A DNA stretch of 64,000 nt, taken from positions 1-64,000 of the forward strand of contig JAOCPU010000022.1 in NCBI GenBank assembly GCA_035772785.1. The letters are read 5' to 3'. The position numbers and the translations under genes were made by a program. Numbering within the stretch: the first letter of the stretch is position 1; each line of letters begins with the position of its first letter. Of this stretch, positions 57,252 through 64,000 are shown piece after piece. A model generated the notes under the pieces. That model saw only the letters and a program-made list of their open reading frames with translations. It did no database searches and had not been told where the DNA came from. Source of the stretch: Phlebiopsis flavidoalba. Taxonomy: Eukaryota > Basidiomycota > Agaricomycetes > Polyporales > Phanerochaetaceae.

Positions 57252-60200
57252 GAGGAGGCGAAAGGTTGAAGAACATCGGGGCGATCGTATAGAAAATGGG
57301 TACTTGGTTTTGTGTTAAGTACACACCGTCGAGAACGGCATCTCCCGCAAGGCATGCTGGGTGTGACCTGTGTCCAATGGCACTGGCAGTGCAGAAGACA
57401 TCGTTGCAGTAGCCCTGCCAGGACCCTGGTAAGGTGTGTTCTCCTGCATCCGATATTTATGAATCTGCGAAGCCGGCATAACGCCAATTTTGCCAGGCGC
57501 CTGGATATATGCCCCTTTCAGAGATCTAGAACTTGATGCTTCCGGAGCCGGGTGTTCTATGCGCGTTGTGAGTAACGCCGGGCTGCGGTCGCGGCATATG
57601 ACTTTGTGGAATTAAAGACACTCACTCAAACGCGAGGAACAGTCCTCTGGATTCCTCATGTGTTTCCATGAGGTGGCTGAGAGACATCGTGTGAGTGTGC
57701 GGGGGCGCGCCAGTCACAATGTGTAAGGACAGCCTTCCCCTTGAGGCGCGGTAGATGCAAGGTAGAGGTGCAAAACTGCTGTACTATGTAGTAGAAACTG
57801 ACTCCTCGTGCAATAGCGACTTCTTTCTCGAGCAGGTCTCTTCTGTACGGATCATTCATATACTACGTCCCGAGCCTCAAAGTTAGATACGTATTCATGG
57901 TCAACTTCGACAGATGTATTACCTGTAGCGGAGCATGCCTTAGCGCATGGATAACAGCGTGTCTCGACGGATTCCAAGCACTAGAAAGCAGACAATTTGA
58001 GTACCGCAATAGCAGCGAGTCGACCTGGGACTTACGTGAGAATGTCAAAGATCATGCTTCCAGGAAGAATCTGGAAACGGGGAAGGAGGTACGATACGTC
58101 CACGTTGCAATCGTGTGTATCAGGAAGTGGATTAGGTTTGACATTTTTCATAATAAAGAACGGCGTCACATCGGTCGTGCAGGGCTCTGAACCTTCTTCT
58201 CTTCGCTATAACTTGCCCTTCCATGGTGACGCTGACGTTCGAAGCGGACACATTGGGGGGGGCCGTTATTCTCGTGAAAACGTGATCAATTGACATACCG
58301 CAACCATTCCTGCCACCCCAACAGCTTCTTAGGCGCATACTCAGCTGCGGCGATGCTGAGCGCTGAGGGACCAGGATGGCACAGAAGAACCTTCGCAACA
58401 GTGAAAGCCAAATGGCCTTGCGCCCACCACAAAGCCGAGCTCGATGGATCAATCTGGACTCGAACCAAAAGGGACCATACGGTGTGACGCAGCTGTAGTT
58501 GCTTGAGATGGTAGAGTTTGGAGGTGAAAGAGGCGCGACGCCTTATGCTGGAGTCGCGTCGTTGGGGACTGGGTGGGTCGTGTGCTGATATCCGCCACAG
58601 TCGTCTCGAATTGACGTCGAATCCGTGGAGGGTCATTGATTTACGTCTTGGTAGTGGGTCGACTATATACCGCGCGAGGACGAGCGTCTCTCCCGAGGAG
58701 GGTTGCAAGGGTCATCGTGAACAGGCAGGATTCACTGTACGAAAAAGATTTTGGAACCCTGGACATGCAGCATACTCGGAGTGGTCCTTCAGGGAAGGGT
58801 GGCTTGAGAACGAAGGGGCGATTGATGAAGACTGTCTAACGAACTTCAAAAGCTGGGGTCCAAAGCTGCTTTAATGGAGACGGATAGCCAGCAAACATGC
58901 CTCCGACCGCAAGAAGAAGAAACCGATCGCCCCGATGCGATGTAAGTACGCGAGGGAATCATCAGGCCGCGTGCCGCGTGGAGTATCCTCTTTGGACAGA
59001 ATGTAAGAACACGCGTATAGCTAACGCAACACAGGGCGAGATTACCTTACTTTTTGGCAGACAGTCCCGTGGCCTTCGAATGAGTTAGACCATCGCCCCA
59101 GAGCATTTGCTGGGCCCGGGTAAGCGAGCGAGCTGAAATTTCGAAATGACGACGAGCGACGCTCGTCATCTGGAGAAGACGTGTTGAGTGCGCGACATAC
59201 AGAGATCGAGACATGAAGCTTACCACGAGTGACCTTGTGGACTGTCATAGCGTAAGTCACAGAGATGACGGTTTATTCCGCAGCTATGACTTGAATGCAG
59301 ACTGCAGACTGCAGACTGCGCTTGCCGCCGTTTGTGCAATGACCGATATGATGAAGGGCGGTAGGCCAGATAACGAGGGGTCGCAACCGCAATATGCCTG
59401 AGAGAGCCGCGCGGGCATCCATTTGAGCTTGGCTACGGTGAATTGGGAGAACACATTGTCTGTCTCTGGTCCATATGACGGATGATAACGACACGCATGC
59501 CCTAGTTTTGAGTACCGAGTCAGTCTGGCTGTCTCGGGCCCATGTTTCGAGAAATCTTATAGCAATGATAGGCGTTTAATGATACTCACCAAGGGTTTTC
59601 CCCACAGCTCAAAGCTTCGTATCGCGGCTACAGCCCGTCAGTGTTCGTGGAGCTACATTAAACGTTCGTCATCAGAAGGCCCATAGTACAAGTGCAGGTT
59701 GAGGATCCGCGGGCAAACGTCGCTGATTGAGCCCGAATCTTGAACAGAGCGGTGGAATAGGTGATTGCCTAGAAGTCTGCGAGAGGTACCAGGGGGCATT
59801 CTGCGCCGCGAAAGATGTGCGAGGCGTTGGGAGACGCATATAAGAAGTCAATCTTTGAAAAATGTGTTGTCCAAAGCGCGTCAGGGATCCAGTCAAGGTC
59901 ACGTCATATCCCTAGTGCTTGGACTACACGTCGAATGTCAGTAGCTCTTCGGAAACGGACTTCGTAGGGCGCACTATTACTATGGGCACCATTGCACCTC
60001 CAGAACTCAGCTTATAATTCGATCCTGTGCCTCAGAGAGCTGATACCTCCGGCAAAGGAGGCTCGAAGCGAGAAGAGCACGGGGGAAGTCCTACGCGGTT
60101 TCTTCTGAATGCGACCAGGCATTGGGAATGCTGGGGAAGCGTGTCGAAGTGCGAATAAAGTTGTGATGAATACATGCCAGTGGAGCTGAGCAAAACAGAA

Positions 60201-60572
60201 GCCCGATCTTGTGTTGCGCCCACGATTCCCTACTTCTTGTCAACTCAAGCAAGAAAATGGCGTGGTGGTCGAGCGCAGAGGACGAGTCGCGCGCCAAGAT
60301 ACTCTGGTGGCAGAGATGATGGGAGGGAAATCTTTGATTATCCATATTTGGGTACGGATCAAACCATGCGTTCGGCCCGGACACCCGTCCTTCTCGTGTG
60401 GCAGGTGCCAGCTGGTGCCAGGTACTGGCAAGTAAGTCTTCTATTTGATCACGACCACACACCGGGAATGCTCATGAGTATAGGTGAAGTACATGGGTAT
60501 AATTTCAACAGACAGAGATGGATATTTTCCTTGGGTTCGAAATCAAGAGCAGAAAGTCAGGCGCATGGGTGC
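57252..60572. other. Interval without an assignable gene
   Basis: Minus-strand segments look protein-like: DPYRRDLLEKEVAIARGVSF (57,656-57,859), NVDVSYLLPRFQILPGSMIF (about 58,030-58,130) and LAFTVAKVLLCHPGPSALSI (58,286-58,708). They may be exons of one minus-strand gene at about 57,600-58,720, but I recognise no family and find no consistent splice model. 58,900-60,500 shows nothing clear. Confidence 0.4.
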
Positions 60573-61710
60573 TCAAATCGTTCTCTGCAACAATCAATCC
60601 ATCAGCCTCAATGAAGCATCGAGGAAAGCCGGCGAGATAATTTACCTTCACGGCCCCCCAGGCTGTGACCAGCTCGTTGGTCCGGGCGGTCAGTGCGTTT
60701 ATGCACACTGGACATTCTACCTCCTTCCCAATCGCAGTGAACATCACTTCCAGCGAAATTGTGGTGACTTCTGCAGGTCGTGTTAGGAAACATGCCGATC
60801 AGCGATGGCCAAGATATAAGAGACGCACCAGGTCCGCGGTTCCATGAAAAAATGAGCTGCCGTGAGAGCCCACAACCGTATCATGGTTTCTTGCTTTTCT
60901 GGATCACACCACGGCGCAGGCGGATGCTGCTCTGGCGGACGTAAAAGCAGCTCCTTGAGCCGCTCCATGCGTCCAATGCGTGACATCAGCAGCCGACGCA
61001 GATACCGCGGCGTCATCATCGTGGCGTACTCGTCCTCGATGTCCCCGACGCCACCGTGCAGTAGCAGTGCCGAGATTGGTGTTGCAAGGAGGGCTAAGTC
61101 GTGCTGCCCCGCCAGCGAGTAGAAGAGCAGCGGTGCCTGCTGAGCGCGCGCGATGAGGACAGTGTAGAGCGGGGGGTGCCCGGTGCGATATGTTTGGCGA
61201 GAGACGCGCCATATCTCGCGAGAGCGTTCACAGCAAGAACAAGCGATGTGTCTGAAGCATCGGCGTGCGTACAAGCGTCCCCATGGATGGTGTGCAAGAT
61301 GATGCTGACCACGTCGGACGTCTCCGGGACTACGGATAGCCGCAGAGCGGGCGAACGAGCTATTTCCATCTCCTGTTCGCCCCGCGAGCACACCGGGGAA
61401 TGCCATTTGGAAAGTTCTTGGAGCACTACATTGGTGGTAGTGTAGAAGAATACAGCGTCGGAAGACACAAAGACTAGGTTGTTCGATCCGTTCGTACTGG
61501 GAGGGAAAGCAGGTGACACGGAAATGGACGATGGCTCGTGGTACGTGTATCCCGAAGGCATGCCAAGGTCCTGGGCGAATGGTGCGATCAATCTCAGATC
61601 AGCTCTTGCGCAACATACCCACGTACCGTGTTAGACTCGCCGAGATCGGAGAGCACGGCGAGATCCTTAGCACTCGCATCTCCTTCATAGCGGGCGGGAT
61701 CGACAGACAT
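60573..61710 (-). CDS. BTB/POZ-like domain protein of the agaricomycete type
   Basis: Members of this large basidiomycete family have a divergent BTB fold and a C-terminal cysteine-containing region; they are thought to be protein-interaction adaptors. Start MSVDPARYEGDASAKDLAVL at 61,710, an intron, then NNLVFVSSDAVFFYTTTNVV (the BTB strand-helix core), VVPETSDVVSIILHTIHGDA, LVLAVNALARYGASLAKHIA, APGTP-LYTVLIARAQQAPLL, SLAGQHDLALLATPISALLL, MTPRYLRRLLMSRIGRMERL and ETMIRLWALTAAHFFMEPRT. A third exon has ISLEVMFTAIGKEVECPVCI with LTARTNELVTAWGAVK, and the last joins as VKRTI before TGA at 60,573, the usual end of the family. The only frame problem seen is one extra C in a run of six C near 61,176, so this is the cleanest gene of the window. 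Confidence 0.72.
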
Positions 61711-62289
61711 CTACCAGAGAGGAGGAGAGAATCAGCTGAAATCATGGTGTAAATTGCGGAACGATAAAAAACTCACAGAATAATACCGAGACTGGAAGTG
61801 TTAGGTGGGTTTCGATGCCACAATTTGCGGGGTTCGTCAGTTTTAACGAATCGGGGAAATGCACGCTTGCTTATGGAAGCATTTAATGACGTCATGTATG
61901 ACGACACAAACGCGTCAGCGGAGGTCAACAGGACCAGATTATCGCTTATTTATTGGCCAGATTGGCCACCCAAATAATCAGTACTTACGCGTGTGGCTGA
62001 AGCGTCCTGGCTCGCAATGGGGTTCTCACAAGACTCTTGTTGACGACGAGGTCTTATGATACACGTTGAACCGTTTGGCACGCAGGAGCGTAAAGTCGTC
62101 GTCAGGAGCAAAGGTTTAGAGAGAAGATTGTGAGGGAACACAACAGTGAGGCTACAGACCGAAGATACCGTCGATGGCTCGACCAATTGCGCCGAAAAAT
62201 CCACACCCCCTTCGGCGCGTAGAGTAGAGCGACGAACTTCCGCAAGCTGCCTATTCATCATCTCACGCTCTTGCGCGTTCAAGGTACGG
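61711..62289. other. Intergenic spacer
   Basis: Between the BTB-like gene and the P-loop GTPase gene, both on the minus strand. No coding signal or repeat recognised; it should hold the BTB gene's promoter. Confidence 0.45.
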
Positions 62290-63469
62290 TTAGTGCTCGA
62301 GGTCATTGGCCAGCCTCGTGATTTCCTGCTCCTTCGCCTCGCGAGCCAGCTTTTCCACCTCCAACGCATCCCGAATCTTGCCCACCTCCGCGTCTGCGCG
62401 TGCTCGTTCCTTCGGCATACTCCTTCGACAGCCGCTCCCTGTCGTTCTCAATCCGCTCGGACGTTCCTCAGCAGGTCCTGCCGCACCTTCTCCAGCTCCT
62501 CCTTCGTCCTCGACGTCCTTGGCCAGGAGCGCCTCCTCCATCTCTTTCTGAATCTCCGCAAGTTCTTCCATGTGCTTCTGCTGGAGAATCGCGAGCTCGC
62601 GGTTGAGCTCGACGCCCGCGGCGGTCTGCGAAATGTCCTTGTGCCCTCGTCGACCAGCTCGCGCTCGGATGCGCAGCGCCGTTGGGCGGTTGTCGATGAG
62701 CCGCCGTAGGAATCGTCTGCGCCGAGGCGAGCGTGTTGTCGTGGCGCACCATCGCCGCGCCCTTGTCGAGCACGGGTTTGAAAAGGATATCGTCCGTGCG
62801 CAGCTCGAGCTCGCGCGCACTGCCTCGATCCGCGGAGACCTCGCTCCACATCGTCGTCGCGATTACGACATTTCGCAAAGTCTCGTCACCGCAGAGCTTG
62901 CGGAACATCGCAAAATTACGACGGGAGATGCCACCCATGGGCGGAAGTCGGAAATGCGATGCATGTATATGATCCCGCTTAACTTGAGGCCGGCTTGGTA
63001 TCTGTGACGAGGCGTAAATACGTGGGACGGCGAGGGAAAGAAGCCACCCACGTCGAGGACAGATAAACAGAAATCATCTTGAGAATATCGGTATCGGACA
63101 CGGTAGTGTCGTCGAACCCGGGCGTGTCGACAAGTGTCACCATCTTGTCGCCTAGCTGAAAGGTGTTCCCCGTCTCGACCTTGGATGTGCATGACCTCAA
63201 GCCGTTTCCCGACAGCCAATTCGGAACCACTGATGAGAGTTGATAAACTAGGGCTCGTCAGTAGGCGAGCCACGCAAGCATACCTTGGGCCACTTACTGA
63301 TGACTTTCCAGAACCCGTAGCTCCCATTACACTGGACCCAACAGTCAGTGCACATAGCCATCGTGGACTTTAACAAATCAGCGTACGCAATGATTATCTC
63401 TTCCGGCTCTGGTTCAGTGATGCGTGCGGTTGTTGGCCAATCCATCGTAGCTGCGGTCCATTGAGGCAT
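62290..63469 (-). CDS. AIG1/GIMAP-like P-loop GTPase with coiled coil, frame broken as read
   Basis: A TRAFAC-class G-domain protein of the type expanded in agaricomycetes. Start MPQWTAATMDWPTT at 63,469; intron; then VMGATGSGKSS (G1 P-loop, about 63,297-63,327); intron; FINLISGSELAVG, TSKVETGNTFQLGDKMV, TLVDTPGFDDTTVSDTDILK (G3, DTPG), intron, YQAGLKLSGIIYMHRISDFR, NFAMFRKLCGDETLRNVVIA with TTMW at the G4 position (no NKxD), SARELELRTDDILFKPVLDK and VRHDNTLASAQTI. The C-terminal third is a long charged coiled coil (LNRELAILQQKHMEELAEIQ; ALEVEKLAREAKEQEITRLA) ending DLEH at 62,290. Four or five single-base shifts interrupt it. Membrane or oligomer scaffolding is the family's usual role; the function here is unknown. 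Confidence 0.85.
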
Positions 63470-64000
63470 CGGCGCAAAGTTATGGCTGTGATTGGTGTCA
63501 AAAGCTTGGGGGTACCGGGGTAACGAGTCATATGAAGGCAGCTTTCGAGGCTTTGATGGCAGCTTCGTCTTCGTGCGTGTCTGGTACATGGCCGAATGCG
63601 AAGGGGGAGGTGTACTTTTCTCGACGTCAGCAACGTCTTATAAGGAATGTAAGAGTGAACGAGTTTTCTCACGGGTATAGCCAGACATCCCTCGATGCTG
63701 TAGTAGATCACCCTACCCGTGTTCGAGGGCTGGGGCTGCGGCACAGCATACTTTGAACCCAAATACAGCATGCTGCTCTTCGCTTTAATATCCCTGGGGA
63801 CATTAAGGATATTTGAGCGGGAGGGTGGTAACTGGCACTTCTTGCTTCGGGAACCCTCGCAGGAACACCGAATGTACGGTATATCCACTTGGGAGCAATC
63901 GTCGTAGGACCAGTCCGACCTAACCGTGAGTGGTGGCGTCGTCAAGCTCGAACTCGACGGAGAGCGTGTGAACACGGTGAATGAAATAGGGGATCCGCGA
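63470..64000. other. Upstream flank of the GTPase gene
   Basis: A minus-strand frame is open from about 63,975 (TVRSDWSYDD, LYLGSKYAVPQP) but resembles nothing known and overlaps the expected promoter. The window ends before any further gene can be judged. Confidence 0.35.

Noticed and set aside
1..64000. Repeat-induced point mutation as cause of the broken genes
   Set aside because: RIP makes C-to-T changes and stop codons from substitutions. The breaks here are mostly single-base insertions and deletions, and GC content of the broken genes stays high.

Overview
The window reads as nuclear DNA of a filamentous basidiomycete, most likely an agaricomycete. Genes have short GT-AG introns of about 45-65 bases, and several families are typical of that class: a FunK1 kinase, a basidiomycete BTB-like protein, an AIG1-like P-loop GTPase, DUF2235 (Tle1-like) hydrolases, WD40 proteins and tandem Zn2Cys6 regulators. 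No rRNA, operon or CRISPR is present.

Layout. 1-5.2 kb is conserved housekeeping: TAF6 (+) converging on an isoprenylcysteine-methyltransferase-like protein (-), then an alpha/beta hydrolase (-). 5.8-15.6 kb holds two tandem paralogous Zn2Cys6 transcription factors. The first is split by a 2,055-bp terminal-inverted-repeat element, which itself contains a minisatellite, a tRNA-like sequence and a nested 237-bp solo LTR. 16.6-19.5 kb is a FunK1 kinase. 20.1-23.1 kb is an SNM1/PSO2/Artemis-type DNA-repair nuclease (-), divergent from a gene for mitochondrial ribosomal protein bL33m. That small gene is followed by three decayed tandem copies. 26.4-36.4 kb carries three tandem flavin-containing monooxygenase genes. 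36.8-42.5 kb has an inverted pair of an unrecognised, probably secreted protein family around a gene-poor gap. 43.7-57.3 kb is a twice-repeated WD40 + DUF2235 module. 60.5-63.5 kb has a BTB-like gene and a P-loop GTPase.

A dominant property is that almost every recognisable gene, including ones that should be single-copy and essential (TAF6, bL33m), is interrupted by single-base insertions or deletions. Many fall in short runs of one base, while the protein between them stays well conserved. Indels without matching substitution decay point to uncorrected read errors as much as to pseudogenes. I therefore label most genes CDS and state that the frame is broken as read. 'Pseudogene' is kept for copies with a large insertion, a deletion or heavier decay. 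Start and stop positions given across frame breaks are best estimates.

The genes do not form one pathway. Left and centre are dispersed housekeeping and metabolic genes with local tandem duplication. The right third resembles fungal accessory DNA, with repeated sensor-like (WD40, BTB) and effector-like (Tle1-type hydrolase, GTPase) domains; any joint function there is conjecture.
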